Source of the DNA: Paludibacteraceae bacterium | GTDB taxonomy: Bacteria; Bacteroidota; Bacteroidia; Bacteroidales; Paludibacteraceae | Direction: 5' to 3' | Assembly (NCBI GenBank): GCA_024399955.1 | Contig: JAKSNH010000007.1 | Coordinates: 1-64,000 of the forward strand | DNA length: 64,000 bases | Shown: piece by piece, positions 47,686 through 58,200 of the stretch | How positions within the stretch are numbered: the stretch's first letter is position 1 | Layout: every line of letters begins with the position of its first letter | The notes under the pieces: model-generated | Databases searched by the model: none | What the model was told of the DNA's origin: nothing | Seen by the model: the letters and a program-made list of their open reading frames with translations, nothing else | Position numbers and translations under genes: made by a program

Positions 47686-50600
47686 TTATGATTCAAGTAT
47701 TTTAGATAACAGATTGATGGCTCCGGCAATGGTTTTGACTTGCGCAATAGTGGCATAGCGTTTGCCGGTGGGTTTGCCAAGTTTATCCACGTCCTCTTTC
47801 ATCGTGCAACGCTCGCCACGTGAGTAGATATAGGATATGATTTGACCGAACTCTTTACTCTGCCAATAATGCTCATTATGCATAACGAAATAGATGGTCA
47901 TTCGTTCTCCCTTAAGGTAGATTTTTTCAATGCCTAATCGGCAGCAGATCCAGCGCAGACGCACTACGTTCATCAGTTCTTCTGCTTCCTCTGGAATGGG
48001 ACCAAAACGATCAATGAGGCGTTTTTTATATTCGGCTAATTCGTCCTCGTTATGCAGTCCGTCTAATTCGCGATAAAGGGTGATGCGTTCGGATATGTTT
48101 TCGATGTATGTGGCAGGAAAACTTAGGGGCAAATCGGACTCAAGTTGGCTATCCGAACACCATGCCGAATGGGGCGTTGCAAATTGAGATTTAAGAAGGT
48201 CTGTATTGGCGATGTTGTTATCCTCGAATAGTTCTTCCTTAAGTTCTTCAACGGCCTCGTTAAGCACTTTTTGATAGGTGTCGTATCCCAAGTCGGCAAT
48301 GAAACCGGATTGTTCTGCCCCTAAAAGATTACCTGCACCACGGATGTCTAAGTCTTGCATAGCAAGGTTGAATCCGCTGCCCAATTCAGAGAAGGTAGAG
48401 ATGGCATCCAAACGCCGCCGTGCATCTTCGGTTAGCAGTTCCCGATCGGGTGCGACCAAGTAGCAATAGGCCTTACGATTGCTGCGGCCTACACGTCCAC
48501 GTAGTTGGTGCAAATCTGCTAAACCATAATGCTGTGCTGAAAAAATAATCATAGTGTTGACGTTGGGTATATCTACACCGGATTCTATGATGGTGGTAGA
48601 GATGAGAATGTCATAGTCGTAGTTGATGAAAGCTTCCAAACGTTCTTCCATCTCGTCCGTTGGCATTTGTCCATGCGCTACTACGATGCGTGCCTCCGGA
48701 CATAATCGCTGTATCTTGTGTTCAATGCGTTCCAACATCTCAATGCGGTTATTAACCACAAAGACCTGCCCATTGCGGGAAAGTTCGATATCTATCGCCT
48801 CTTTAATAATGTCCTCGTCTTCGTTGTTGATAATCTCGGTTTGAATAGGATAGCGGTTTTGAGGAGGTGTGGTCATAACGCTCAAGTCGCGAGCCCCCAA
48901 TAGACTGAATTGAAGTGTGCGAGGGATAGGCGTGGCGGTGAGGGTTAGCACATCTACGTTCGTGCGCAGAGATTTGAGCTTTTCTTTGACGGTTACACCA
49001 AATTTCTGCTCTTCATCTATGATGAGCAGCCCCAAATCATGCCAAACAACGGATTTGCCAACTAATTTATGTGTGCCGATTAGAATGTCTATTTTTCCTT
49101 CGCTGAGGTCAGCCAAAATGGCTTTGGTCTGTTGTGCCGATTTTGCGCGACTTAGGTACTCTATGCGAACGGGGAAGTTCTGGAACCGATCCTTGAAGGT
49201 CTGATAATGCTGCAAGGCAAGTACTGTGGTAGGCACCAGTACTGCCACTTGCTTGCCATCGGTGGCAGCCTTAAAGGCGGCTCGCATGGCAATCTCTGTC
49301 TTACCGAATCCTACATCACCGCAGATGAGACGATCCATCGGCATAGGCGATTCCATGTCGCGCTTTACGTCAATAGTGGCTTTGGCTTGATCGGGCGTGT
49401 CTTCGTACAAGAAAGAAGCTTCCAATTCATGCTGCATATACCCATCCGGCGTATAGGCAAATCCTTGCTGTCGCTTGCGCGTCGCGTATAATTGTATAAG
49501 GTCGCGAGCAATGTCTTTGACCTTGTCTTTAGTGCGTTCTTTTAGTCGCTCCCATGCGCCGGAACCAATACGTGAGATGGTGGGGGCAGAACCTTCGCGT
49601 CCCTTGTATTTGCTGATTCGATGCAGGTTATGAATACTGACAAAAATAGTGTCTCCATCGCGATAGGTCAGTTTGATCATCTCTTGCGGCTTGCCATTAA
49701 CTAATGTAGTCACCAAGCCTCCAAATTGACCTATGCCATGGTCGCTATGTACTACGTAGTCTCCCAATTGAAGTTGGTTGATTTCTTTAAGGGTGACAAT
49801 GGCTTTTCCACGACGCGCATTTTCGCTACGCAGACTAACACGATGGTATCGCTCAAAAATCTCATGGTCGGTATAACAACAAACCTTTGCATCATTGTCA
49901 ATCCAGCCTCCGTGGAGAGTATGAGAGATAGGAATAAAAGGTGTTGACTCAAAAATAGCAGCCAGTCGATCGGTTTGCTTCTTCTGGTCAGCTAAGATAT
50001 ATATCTTATATCCATTAGTAATATGCTGTTGCAAATCTTCGCCAAGCAAATCAAAGTTCTTGTTGAAAGTAGGTTGGGGAAGGGTGTTGAAATGAATTTC
50101 GTCGAAGGGAGCAAAGAACGATTTATCTCGAATTTCAATCGTGGCAGATTGGTTGAGCGGACGAAGGATAGTGGATTCATTCATCTTAAAATTCACCAAT
50201 GCCCAATCGTTGCTAATCCACAATGTATCAGCGGGTAAATAGGCAGTAAGATCTGATGTTTGTGCCTCTGATTCTTGGCTCTCAATGCCGGCTATTTCTA
50301 TAGAAGCAACTTTATCTTGACTTAGTTGAGTCTCTAAATCAAAAGTACGAATGGAATCTATCTCATCTCCGAGAAAGTCCAAGCGATAAGGGTCCTCATG
50401 ACTAAAACTATACACATCCACGATACCTCCTCGAATGGCAAATTGACCGGGTTCATATACAAAATCTACCTTGGTAAATAGCAACTCCAATAATGCACTC
50501 TCCAAATCGCTAATTTGCATGTGCTCTCCTGCCCCTAAAGTGCGTGTGGAACGTTGAAACGATTCCTTGACAGGAACAGACTCCAATAACGCTTCAGGGT

Positions 50601-50979
50601 AGGTGATAATCACTATTGATTGTTTGGGGTTGAGCGACGAAAGACGACTAAGCACTTCGGTGCGCTGAATAGCCATGGCTTCATCTATCCCTTGTCGGCG
50701 ACGGTGAGAAGTAGGGAAGAAAAACGTACGAGCAGTATCTTCGGGAGTGGCACTATTGTCTAATTGCCGCAAATCTGAAAACATGTACTGTGCCTCATCG
50801 GCATTGTCCATTACGACCATTGTACAGGCGCAATGATGTGAGATGGCTTCTATCGCGATAGAACGCGCCGAGGCATACAAACCCGACAAAAGCAGATGTT
50901 TTTGCTTCTGTAATCGCTGCGCAGCTACATGGATATTCGGATGTTGCTTAAGCAGTTCGTATAAGTCTTCTATGCCCAT
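47686..50979 (-). CDS. mfd: Transcription-repair coupling factor
   Basis: Mfd removes stalled RNA polymerase at DNA lesions and recruits UvrA. The 1097-residue protein has the UvrB-like N-terminal domains, the RNA-polymerase-interacting domain (GDYVVHSDHGIGQFGGL, about 400), and the RecG-like motor: Walker A CGDVGFGKTEIA, IIDEEQKFG box, LTLTATPIPRTL, and helicase motifs HQLRGRVGRSNRKAYCYL. A C-terminal UvrA-interaction domain follows (RFGPIPEEAEELM). It is slightly shorter than the E. coli protein (1148), as usual in Bacteroidetes. Confidence 0.97.
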   Translation of the reverse strand: MGIEDLYELLKQHPNIHVAAQRLQKQKHLLLSGLYASARSIAIEAISHHCACTMVVMDNADEAQYMFSDLRQLDNSATPEDTARTFFFPTSHRRRQGIDEAMAIQRTEVLSRLSSLNPKQSIVIITYPEALLESVPVKESFQRSTRTLGAGEHMQISDLESALLELLFTKVDFVYEPGQFAIRGGIVDVYSFSHEDPYRLDFLGDEIDSIRTFDLETQLSQDKVASIEIAGIESQESEAQTSDLTAYLPADTLWISNDWALVNFKMNESTILRPLNQSATIEIRDKSFFAPFDEIHFNTLPQPTFNKNFDLLGEDLQQHITNGYKIYILADQKKQTDRLAAIFESTPFIPISHTLHGGWIDNDAKVCCYTDHEIFERYHRVSLRSENARRGKAIVTLKEINQLQLGDYVVHSDHGIGQFGGLVTTLVNGKPQEMIKLTYRDGDTIFVSIHNLHRISKYKGREGSAPTISRIGSGAWERLKERTKDKVKDIARDLIQLYATRKRQQGFAYTPDGYMQHELEASFLYEDTPDQAKATIDVKRDMESPMPMDRLICGDVGFGKTEIAMRAAFKAATDGKQVAVLVPTTVLALQHYQTFKDRFQNFPVRIEYLSRAKSAQQTKAILADLSEGKIDILIGTHKLVGKSVVWHDLGLLIIDEEQKFGVTVKEKLKSLRTNVDVLTLTATPIPRTLQFSLLGARDLSVMTTPPQNRYPIQTEIINNEDEDIIKEAIDIELSRNGQVFVVNNRIEMLERIEHKIQRLCPEARIVVAHGQMPTDEMEERLEAFINYDYDILISTTIIESGVDIPNVNTMIIFSAQHYGLADLHQLRGRVGRSNRKAYCYLVAPDRELLTEDARRRLDAISTFSELGSGFNLAMQDLDIRGAGNLLGAEQSGFIADLGYDTYQKVLNEAVEELKEELFEDNNIANTDLLKSQFATPHSAWCSDSQLESDLPLSFPATYIENISERITLYRELDGLHNEDELAEYKKRLIDRFGPIPEEAEELMNVVRLRWICCRLGIEKIYLKGERMTIYFVMHNEHYWQSKEFGQIISYIYSRGERCTMKEDVDKLGKPTGKRYATIAQVKTIAGAINLLSKILES

Positions 50980-51006
50980 TGCCTATATTCCTGCAAAAAA
51001 GCGATA

Positions 51007-51037
51007 CAAAAGTACAAATAAAAATTGGAATTGCAAA
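51007..51037 (-). promoter_or_regulatory. mfd promoter
   Basis: Minus-strand TACTTTTG (complement of 51007-51014), 19 bp, TTTG (complement of 51034-51037). Confidence 0.75.
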
Positions 51038-51072
51038 GAAAAAAGGAAAAACAATAATATTTTATAAAAATA

Positions 51073-51104
51073 TTTGTTTATATCAGAAAAAAATGCTATC
51101 TTTG
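51073..51104 (+). promoter_or_regulatory. Promoter of the endonuclease-mutAB run
   Basis: TTTG at 51073-51076, 20 bp, TATCTTTG at 51097-51104. The leader to the first start is about 52 nt and contains a GC-rich part (TTCGCGCTTATGCGAGTGCG). Confidence 0.78.
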
Positions 51105-51163
51105 CACACAAATTAGGTATTTCGCGCTTATGCGAGTGCGTGGCGTCCAAAAAATAGGAATTC

Positions 51164-52117
51164 ATGAAGAAACATTTATTGTTGATTGCACTATTGGGAA
51201 TGGGAAGTGCAATGATGTGGGCCGATCCGATTGATCGCACTCAATTGGAAGGACTAAAAGGAGATGAGATCTTGCAAAAACTGCACACCATGATAAAGGA
51301 TCATAAGGTGCTTACCTATGATAATGTTCGTGCAGATAGGGCAGGAGTGGATATCGTTAGTAATAAGGTGGTGGATATGTATAGTTCGTGCCCATTTGGC
51401 GCTCGTAATTATTGTGGGTATGGAACTGATTTTGAACGTTGTGATTGTTACAACCGCGAACATGCACTACCCAAAGCTTGGTGGGGCGGGGGTAAGGATG
51501 GTACTCCTATGTACACGGACTTGCATCATGTGATCCCAACAGATTTTGAGGCGAATACACAGCGGCAAGATTATCCGTATGGCGAAGTTAGTTCGCAAAC
51601 TTGGACCAATGGTGTAAGTAAGTTTGGAACAACAAATTCCTTCCCATCAGTGAAGAATGCCCGTGCTTTTGAACCTGCCGATGAGTACAAAGGAGACGTT
51701 GCTCGTATCTACTTCTATATGTTGACTTGCTATTTGGATTACCAACTCAATCAAAATACAAATTCTAAGATTGTGTTTGGTTATAATAGTACCAAAAAAC
51801 AGTCCAAGTTCACATCGGCCGCCCAAGATTTATTCCTTAAATGGTATCGCAACGATGCGGTTAGTTCCAAAGAGACCACTCGCAACGACAAAGTGGAGGC
51901 TAAGCAAGGCAATCGTAATCCATTCGTGGATTATCCTGAATTAGTGGAGTATATTTGGGGAAACAAGAAGAATGTGCCTTATTCCATAGAGACCGACTTG
52001 TTTGAACAGAAAATTGAACAAGCTGCTCAACGTAAAGTGGTTATTGATGGCCGTTTGTATATCAAGGCAGAGGGCGCACTATACGATATAATGGGCAATA
52101 AAGTTGCAAATTTTTAA
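51164..52117 (+). CDS. Secreted endonuclease I family protein, minimal form
   Basis: The 317-residue protein has a signal peptide (MKKHLLLIALLGMGSAMMWA), the endonuclease I core with NREHALPKAWWGG (catalytic His), DLHHVIPTDFEANTQRQDYP, YKGDVARIYFYML and QGNRNPFVDYPELVEYIWG, then only a short linker to the tail GRLYIKAEGALYDIMG. Paired cysteines (CPFGARNYCGYGTDFERCDC) may form disulfides outside the cell. It is the first of three adjacent paralogues (6-bp gap to the next). Non-specific digestion of extracellular nucleic acid is the expected role. Confidence 0.9.
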   Translation: MKKHLLLIALLGMGSAMMWADPIDRTQLEGLKGDEILQKLHTMIKDHKVLTYDNVRADRAGVDIVSNKVVDMYSSCPFGARNYCGYGTDFERCDCYNREHALPKAWWGGGKDGTPMYTDLHHVIPTDFEANTQRQDYPYGEVSSQTWTNGVSKFGTTNSFPSVKNARAFEPADEYKGDVARIYFYMLTCYLDYQLNQNTNSKIVFGYNSTKKQSKFTSAAQDLFLKWYRNDAVSSKETTRNDKVEAKQGNRNPFVDYPELVEYIWGNKKNVPYSIETDLFEQKIEQAAQRKVVIDGRLYIKAEGALYDIMGNKVANF

Positions 52118-52123
52118 TTAATC

Positions 52124-54181
52124 ATGAAAAACACTATTCTTTCCTGCTTGTTGTTGCTGTCAGCAGCCATCATGGCGGAATCAATGCCTCAGGGGTATTA
52201 CGACCAAATCAATGGCAAGTCGAATGCCACGCTGAAGGGAACCTTAAAATCTATTATTCGTGACCACACTGTCGTTCCATACGGTGACGGTTCGTGGGAA
52301 GTTTTTTACTATGCCGATCGTGATACCGTAACCGGCTTATGCATGGATATGTATTGCGATGATTGGAAACCATTGAAGAGTCCTGGCGACAAAGCGGCCG
52401 GCTGTAATGTGGAACATTCATTTGCTAAGTCTTGGTGGGGTGGCTCAGAGAATGATGCATACAAAGATTGCTATCACCTTAATCCTTCCAACTCAACCGC
52501 CAATGGTTCGCGCAGTAATTATCCGTTAGGAGTGCCTGTTAAGGATTTCAAAGATCCTTCCTCAACGGGTTCTCTAAAAGTGGGCAAACGCACTCATGCG
52601 ACGTTGGGGGATCATTATGTGTTTGAGCCCAAGGACGAATATAAGGGCGATTTTGCTAGGGCATACTTCTATATGGCTACTTGCTATGGTAAGGATTTGA
52701 ATGGTAACATAGATCCGGTTTGTACCAAATATAAAGGTTGGCGTTTGGATAATAAAGATGTGGGATCGATGTTTGCGATGCAGAATGATACGTATCTGGA
52801 ATTTCAAGATTGGGAAATAGAAGTGCTGCTGGCTTGGCATCGTATGGACCCAGTGTCTGGAAAGGAACTGCAACGCATGAATGCGGTGTCTAATTTTCAG
52901 CACAATAGAAACCCCTTTATTGAATATCCATGCTTAGCGGAGTATATATGGGGGAATCGCAAGGGACAATCTGTTAATTTGGCACAACTCAGACGCACCA
53001 CGGATGGCAGTTGGCTCTCGCTGACGGACTCTATGATGTTGACCGGTTGTCAATGTGAGTTCACAGAGCCTACTTTATACACAACTATCGCGTCCATTAC
53101 TTTTCCACAACAAATCGTGGGAGAGACAGTTGCAGATAATTTTTTGTTGACCGGAGCTAAACTGACGGACGATATAACGCTGACTATCAGCGGCAAGGAT
53201 GCTGATGCTTTTTCGGTTGCACCAACCACTATCGCTGCGGCCGAGGCCAATGGCGATTCAACCATCGTAGTTAGTTTCTCCGCTGACAAGGAAGGCTCTT
53301 ATTCGGCTACTTTAACCATTAGCAGCGAAGGTGCCAACGATGTCAATATCGCACTAAACGGCGTGGCCACTACCGAATGCTCCATCACATGGTTGGTGAA
53401 TGATAAAATTTATACAGATGGTCAACCCTCTACCAAAGTGGCGAAAGGTGCTAAACCGACTGCTATTCCATCTGAACCTGCTGCATTTGATACACAAAGT
53501 CCGGTCTTTATGGGATGGAGCCAATATGCCATCGAAGGCACGACCGATGTGCGTCCTACGGATTTATTCGACAAAGTAGAGGATGCACCGCAAGTGACGG
53601 AAGATATAACTTTCTATGCTGTCTTTGCTCATGAAGAGAAAGAAGGCTCTGACACACCTGTGGAAATGACATGGAAAACTCCGTCTGCTGCAGGTTGGAC
53701 GTCCAAGGGAATGGTGGATAAAAGCAGTTATTCCATTTTTGCATCAGGAGCATCACTTACCTCTCCGTCTATTGATTTGAGCACATTGGTATCCGTGACG
53801 GTTAATTTGCGTACTTACGGAGGAAAGCAATATAATGTATTAGATATAAAAGCCAATGGCGCAAAAATAGGTAGTGTGACGGCTTCTAATTCAACCTTGT
53901 CCAACTACACTTGGACCAATACGGATAAACTTTCCGGCATGGCTGCATTGACATTCTCCAGCACGACATCCACTAATCAATATGGACCTGCTGCGGCTTC
54001 TATTTCTATCAAAGCCTCGGCTATGAAGTATGTTTATACGCGCTACATTACTCATGAGGTTGGAAGTGGCATGCCATTGATTAAAAACACCAATCGTACT
54101 GAGAAAATTCTTTATAGGGGACAACTATTGATTCAAAAAGGTTCCCACTTGTATAATAGTCTTGGACAAACCATTAAATAA
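52124..54181 (+). CDS. Secreted endonuclease I family protein with Ig-like and beta domains
   Basis: The 685-residue protein has a signal peptide, the nuclease core (VEHSFAKSWWGG, CYHLNPSNSTANGSRSNYP, YKGDFARAYFYM, HNRNPFIEYPCLAEYIWG), then a choice-of-anchor-D-like domain (about 310-420; SITFPQQIVGETVADNF), an InlB-like repeat (PVFMGWSQYAIEGTTD) and a jelly-roll-like domain. The tail is GQLLIQKGSHLYNSLG. It lies 6 bp after the first and 7 bp before the third paralogue. Its accessory domains match those of the third paralogue, so those two arose by duplication. Confidence 0.9.
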   Translation: MKNTILSCLLLLSAAIMAESMPQGYYDQINGKSNATLKGTLKSIIRDHTVVPYGDGSWEVFYYADRDTVTGLCMDMYCDDWKPLKSPGDKAAGCNVEHSFAKSWWGGSENDAYKDCYHLNPSNSTANGSRSNYPLGVPVKDFKDPSSTGSLKVGKRTHATLGDHYVFEPKDEYKGDFARAYFYMATCYGKDLNGNIDPVCTKYKGWRLDNKDVGSMFAMQNDTYLEFQDWEIEVLLAWHRMDPVSGKELQRMNAVSNFQHNRNPFIEYPCLAEYIWGNRKGQSVNLAQLRRTTDGSWLSLTDSMMLTGCQCEFTEPTLYTTIASITFPQQIVGETVADNFLLTGAKLTDDITLTISGKDADAFSVAPTTIAAAEANGDSTIVVSFSADKEGSYSATLTISSEGANDVNIALNGVATTECSITWLVNDKIYTDGQPSTKVAKGAKPTAIPSEPAAFDTQSPVFMGWSQYAIEGTTDVRPTDLFDKVEDAPQVTEDITFYAVFAHEEKEGSDTPVEMTWKTPSAAGWTSKGMVDKSSYSIFASGASLTSPSIDLSTLVSVTVNLRTYGGKQYNVLDIKANGAKIGSVTASNSTLSNYTWTNTDKLSGMAALTFSSTTSTNQYGPAAASISIKASAMKYVYTRYITHEVGSGMPLIKNTNRTEKILYRGQLLIQKGSHLYNSLGQTIK

Positions 54182-54188
54182 TTAAATC

Positions 54189-56306
54189 ATGAAAAAACAT
54201 TTTGTATCAGTTCTTTTACTTGCTGCTTTCCCGTTGGTTGGCATGGCAAAAACAGTTACTCCGGCCGCAGACATTCCTGCGTATTATTCAACAGTAGATA
54301 ACACGAGTGGAGATAATCTCTTCTCTGCCTTAACCTCCGTTACAAAAAAAGGCTTTAGTTCATTAGGTTATGACGGATTATTTGATGCCTATAAATCTGC
54401 GGATGTTTATCCGGCTGATTCTACAGGCAAGGCAGGAAAGATTTGGGATATGTATGGTGGCTGTGAATTTGATGCGAGTAAAGAGGCTGATCGGTGTGGA
54501 AATTATAAAAATGAATGCGATTGTTTCAATCGTGAGCACTCTATTCCTAAATCATGGTGGGGAGGTAGCACGAGTGGTATAGGTTGCGATATCTTCCATG
54601 TTGTACCTACCGATGGCAAGGTGAATGGTATGCGAAGTAATAATACGTTTGGCGAGGTGTCCTCTGCTACGTATACTTACAATGGCTGCAAATTAGGTTC
54701 AGCCAAGGCAGTCTCCACGACCAAAAAGACGATTGCAACTACTGCTAACGAAAGTGTCGCAATGAGTGGCAAAGTCTTTGAACCGCAAGATCAATATAAA
54801 GGCGACTTCGCTCGTGGATATCTCGGCGTCATCATGAAATGGAATGGTGATGGTAAACAACCTACTCAAAGTGAAGGAGTAGATGTTTTTTCAGGCACTT
54901 ACACCGCCAAAGGTTATTATGGTCTGACAAAATCCGGTGTGGCTTTGCTTATGAAATGGCATCGCGAGGATCCTGTTTCTCAAAAGGAAATAGACCGCAA
55001 TAATGGTATCCAAAAAACGCAGGGCAATCGCAACCCCTTTATTGACTATCCATACTTAGCCGAGTATATTTGGGGCGAACATGCCGGAGAAACCGTGGAT
55101 ATGGATATGCTGATTTCATCTTCCGATCCGGACTTTATCCCAGGCGAGAGTGACGGTTATCGTCAATCTACGGAACCTACTTTCATTTGTGCAACGTCAT
55201 CGTTGACCTTCCCAACGTTGTTGGAGGGACAAACATCGTCGCTGACATTTGAACTAAAAGCCCTGCGCTTAACCGATGGTATTACGCTATCTATCTCTGG
55301 CGCTAATGCTAACCAGTTCTCTGTTACTCCTGCATCCATCGCTGCTGCTTCGGCTATTGGCACACATACAATCAAGGTAACCTATAAGCCCACAACCAAG
55401 GATGTGCATAATGCAACACTTACTATCTCCAGCACCGGTGCACAAAGTGTGTCCATTTTATTAGGCGGTGCTTGCGCAAAAGAATGCATATTAGATTGGA
55501 TTGTTAATTGCGATCCTTATACCGCAGGTAATCCAACTACCAAAGCTGCCATTGGTTCCAAAATCGCTGTTATTCCAACGGCTCCAACATCTTGCTCACA
55601 AACGAGTTCGCAGTTTGTGGGATGGTCGCAAACACCGATTGACGGCGTTACTGATGAACTGCCCGACGATTTGTTTACAGACGAGTCTGAAGCGCCAAGC
55701 GTAGTAGGTGATATGACGTTCTATGCTGTCTTCGCTCATGTAACCGAACAAGGCGGTGGAAAAGCTGAGGAAATAGAATGGGACATCACTTCATCTTGGG
55801 CAAATACAGGAATGAGCAAACAATCTAAATATTGGGTTCTGCAAGAAGGTGCATCCTTGACATCTCCTGATATTGACCTCGCTCGCCTGCAATCAATTAT
55901 GATTGATATGCGTACTTATGGTGGAACACAATATAACACGATTGATGTAACGACGAATGGTACTAAAATTGCTTCTATAGAAGCTACTAATGGTAAGAAT
56001 TTTGCCGAGGTTACATGGACCAATACTAACTCATTATCGGGCACTTATCCATTGGTATTCACTAGCCCAACATGTAAGACTGGTGGAGGCCCCGGTATAG
56101 ACCATATCGTTGTCTCTGTTGCTGGCAAGAAGTACGCCTACGACCAATTCATTACATCGTGTAAGGAATGCGATGGACCAACCGATCTAGAACCGGTACT
56201 CGAGCAATTACCTTCGGCAACTAAGTTCATGCAAAACGGACGAATCTACATTATCAAAAACAATAACAAATATACAATTTTAGGTCAAACAATTAAAAAC
56301 TTTTAA
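54189..56306 (+). CDS. Secreted endonuclease I family protein with Ig-like and beta domains
   Basis: The 705-residue protein has a signal peptide (VLLLAAFPLVGMA|KTV), the nuclease core (NREHSIPKSWWGG, DIFHVVPTDGKVNGMRSNN, YKGDFARGYLGV, QGNRNPFIDYPYLAEYIWG), a choice-of-anchor-D-like domain (SLTFPTLLEGQTSSLTF), an InlB-like repeat (SSQFVGWSQTPIDGVTD) and a beta domain parallel to the second paralogue. The tail is GRIYIIKNNNKYTILG. Its stop is 2 bp before mutA, so nuclease and metabolic genes probably share a transcript. Confidence 0.9.
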   Translation: MKKHFVSVLLLAAFPLVGMAKTVTPAADIPAYYSTVDNTSGDNLFSALTSVTKKGFSSLGYDGLFDAYKSADVYPADSTGKAGKIWDMYGGCEFDASKEADRCGNYKNECDCFNREHSIPKSWWGGSTSGIGCDIFHVVPTDGKVNGMRSNNTFGEVSSATYTYNGCKLGSAKAVSTTKKTIATTANESVAMSGKVFEPQDQYKGDFARGYLGVIMKWNGDGKQPTQSEGVDVFSGTYTAKGYYGLTKSGVALLMKWHREDPVSQKEIDRNNGIQKTQGNRNPFIDYPYLAEYIWGEHAGETVDMDMLISSSDPDFIPGESDGYRQSTEPTFICATSSLTFPTLLEGQTSSLTFELKALRLTDGITLSISGANANQFSVTPASIAAASAIGTHTIKVTYKPTTKDVHNATLTISSTGAQSVSILLGGACAKECILDWIVNCDPYTAGNPTTKAAIGSKIAVIPTAPTSCSQTSSQFVGWSQTPIDGVTDELPDDLFTDESEAPSVVGDMTFYAVFAHVTEQGGGKAEEIEWDITSSWANTGMSKQSKYWVLQEGASLTSPDIDLARLQSIMIDMRTYGGTQYNTIDVTTNGTKIASIEATNGKNFAEVTWTNTNSLSGTYPLVFTSPTCKTGGGPGIDHIVVSVAGKKYAYDQFITSCKECDGPTDLEPVLEQLPSATKFMQNGRIYIIKNNNKYTILGQTIKNF

Positions 56307-56308
56307 TC

Positions 56309-58192
56309 ATGGCAGAAGAAAAATTGAATCTGTTGGCTGATTTCCCCGCCATCTCGACCAAGACTTGGAAGGAGAAAATCATCACCGATCTCAAGGGTGC
56401 TGACTTCGAGAAAAAACTCGTTTGGCGCACCCCGGAAGGCTTTAATGTACAGCCTTTCTATCGTCAGGAAGACCTCAAAGGTCTAAAAACAACCGTTTCC
56501 GCTCCGGGACAATTCCCCTACGTGCGCGGAACGAAAACAACCAATGATTGGGCCATTCGTCAAAACATTTGCGCTTGCAAATCGGCTCGTAAGGCTAATC
56601 AAAAAGCATTGGAAGTGCTCAATAAAGGTATTACCTCACTGGGTTTCTGCTTGGATGCAGATAAACTCAACTACCACTTTATCAAAGTGCTCCTGAATGG
56701 TATTGATGCTCGTGCTATCAACATTAACTTCAATATCTGCCCATGCAAGGCTCCTGAGTTGGCTAATATCCTTGTTCGTTACTATGGCCGCTGCGGCTAT
56801 GACTTCAAGGCCGTTCATGGTTCTATCAACGTCGATCCTATCAAGGGTATGCTGCTTAAAGGCAAGAACCTGAGTCGCGAACAAGTGACTGAACGTCTCG
56901 TGGCTACCGTTAAGGCTGCTAAGACATTGGTTAACTACCGTGTCATAGGCGTGAACAGCGCTATCCTTAATAACTCAGGCGCATATTGCGCACAAGAGTT
57001 GGCTTATGCTCTGGCATGGGGTGCTGACTACATGACGATGATGACCGAAGCCGGTGTACCTAACTATGAGGCTGCTCGCAATATCCGCTTCAACATGGGT
57101 ATTGGTGGCAATTACTTCATGGAGATTGCTAAGTTCCGCGCAGCTCGTCTGTTGTGGGCTAAGATCGTTGAGGCTTACAAAGCTCCTATCTTCACCGCTG
57201 CTCTTAAGGATGCTGCTAAGATGATTGTCTGCGCTACTACCAGCCGCTTCAACATGACCGTCTTTGACGCATACGTTAACCTGTTGCGCAGCCAGACCGA
57301 GACTATGTCTGCTGCCCTCGCCGGCGTGGACGAGATAGTGGTTACTCCGTTTGACGTAACATACGAACAACCTACTGAGTTCGCAGAGCGTATTGCTCGT
57401 AACCAACAACTCATGCTGAAGGAGGAGGCTCATTTCAATAAAGTGGTTGACCCTGCTGCCGGTTCATACTATATCGAGAACCTGACCGCAAGTATCGCTG
57501 CTGAGGCTTGGAAACAATTCCTCGCTATCCAGGATAATGGCGGTATGTTTGAGATGGTTAAGAATAACAAGGTGCAAGAGGCTGTGGCTGCTAACTTAAA
57601 GACTCGTTTGAGTGATGTGGCTCGTCGCAAAGAGATTCTGCTCGGCTCTAACCAATTCCCGAACTTCACCGAGAAGGCTGCCAAGAAAATCAAAGAGACC
57701 GCTTGCTGTGGCGCTTGCTGCAATGCCGAGAAAGGCGAACTGCAAACATTGCCTATCGCTCGCGCTGCTGAAGAATTTGAGACGCTGCGTCTAGAGACCG
57801 AAGGTGCTAATAAACAACCTGTTGCTTTCATGCTGACCATCGGTAACCTCGCAATGCGTATCGCTCGCGCTCAATTCAGCTGCAACTTCCTCGCTTGCGC
57901 AGGATACAAAGTGATTGACAACAACGGCTTTAAGTCCGTTCATGACGGTATCAAGGCTGCTCGCAAGGCTAAGGCTGATATTATTGTTCTCTGCTCTAGC
58001 GATGACGAATATGCAACCTTCGCTCCACAAGCTTGGCTCGAACTCGAAAACGCTAAGGAGATGTTCATCGTAGCAGGTGCTCCTGCTTGCATGGAAGACC
58101 TCCAAAAACTTGGTATCCAGAACTTCATCCACGTGAAGTGCAACGTGCTTGATACACTCAAATCATTTAATCAACAACTCCTCAATAAATAA
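56309..58192 (+). CDS. mutA: Methylmalonyl-CoA mutase, small (beta) subunit
   Basis: With MutB this forms the B12-dependent enzyme that interconverts succinyl-CoA and methylmalonyl-CoA, the route to propionate in Bacteroidales. The 627-residue protein has the TIM-barrel domain (residues about 45-450) and a B12-like C-terminal domain that lacks the cobalamin-binding DxHxxG, as expected for the non-catalytic subunit. The linker contains a Cys-rich stretch, CCGACC, at about 470. Base use is strongly codon-biased, as in highly expressed genes, unlike the nuclease genes just upstream. mutB follows after 8 bp. Confidence 0.95.
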   Translation: MAEEKLNLLADFPAISTKTWKEKIITDLKGADFEKKLVWRTPEGFNVQPFYRQEDLKGLKTTVSAPGQFPYVRGTKTTNDWAIRQNICACKSARKANQKALEVLNKGITSLGFCLDADKLNYHFIKVLLNGIDARAININFNICPCKAPELANILVRYYGRCGYDFKAVHGSINVDPIKGMLLKGKNLSREQVTERLVATVKAAKTLVNYRVIGVNSAILNNSGAYCAQELAYALAWGADYMTMMTEAGVPNYEAARNIRFNMGIGGNYFMEIAKFRAARLLWAKIVEAYKAPIFTAALKDAAKMIVCATTSRFNMTVFDAYVNLLRSQTETMSAALAGVDEIVVTPFDVTYEQPTEFAERIARNQQLMLKEEAHFNKVVDPAAGSYYIENLTASIAAEAWKQFLAIQDNGGMFEMVKNNKVQEAVAANLKTRLSDVARRKEILLGSNQFPNFTEKAAKKIKETACCGACCNAEKGELQTLPIARAAEEFETLRLETEGANKQPVAFMLTIGNLAMRIARAQFSCNFLACAGYKVIDNNGFKSVHDGIKAARKAKADIIVLCSSDDEYATFAPQAWLELENAKEMFIVAGAPACMEDLQKLGIQNFIHVKCNVLDTLKSFNQQLLNK

Positions 58193-58200
58193 TTACTACT

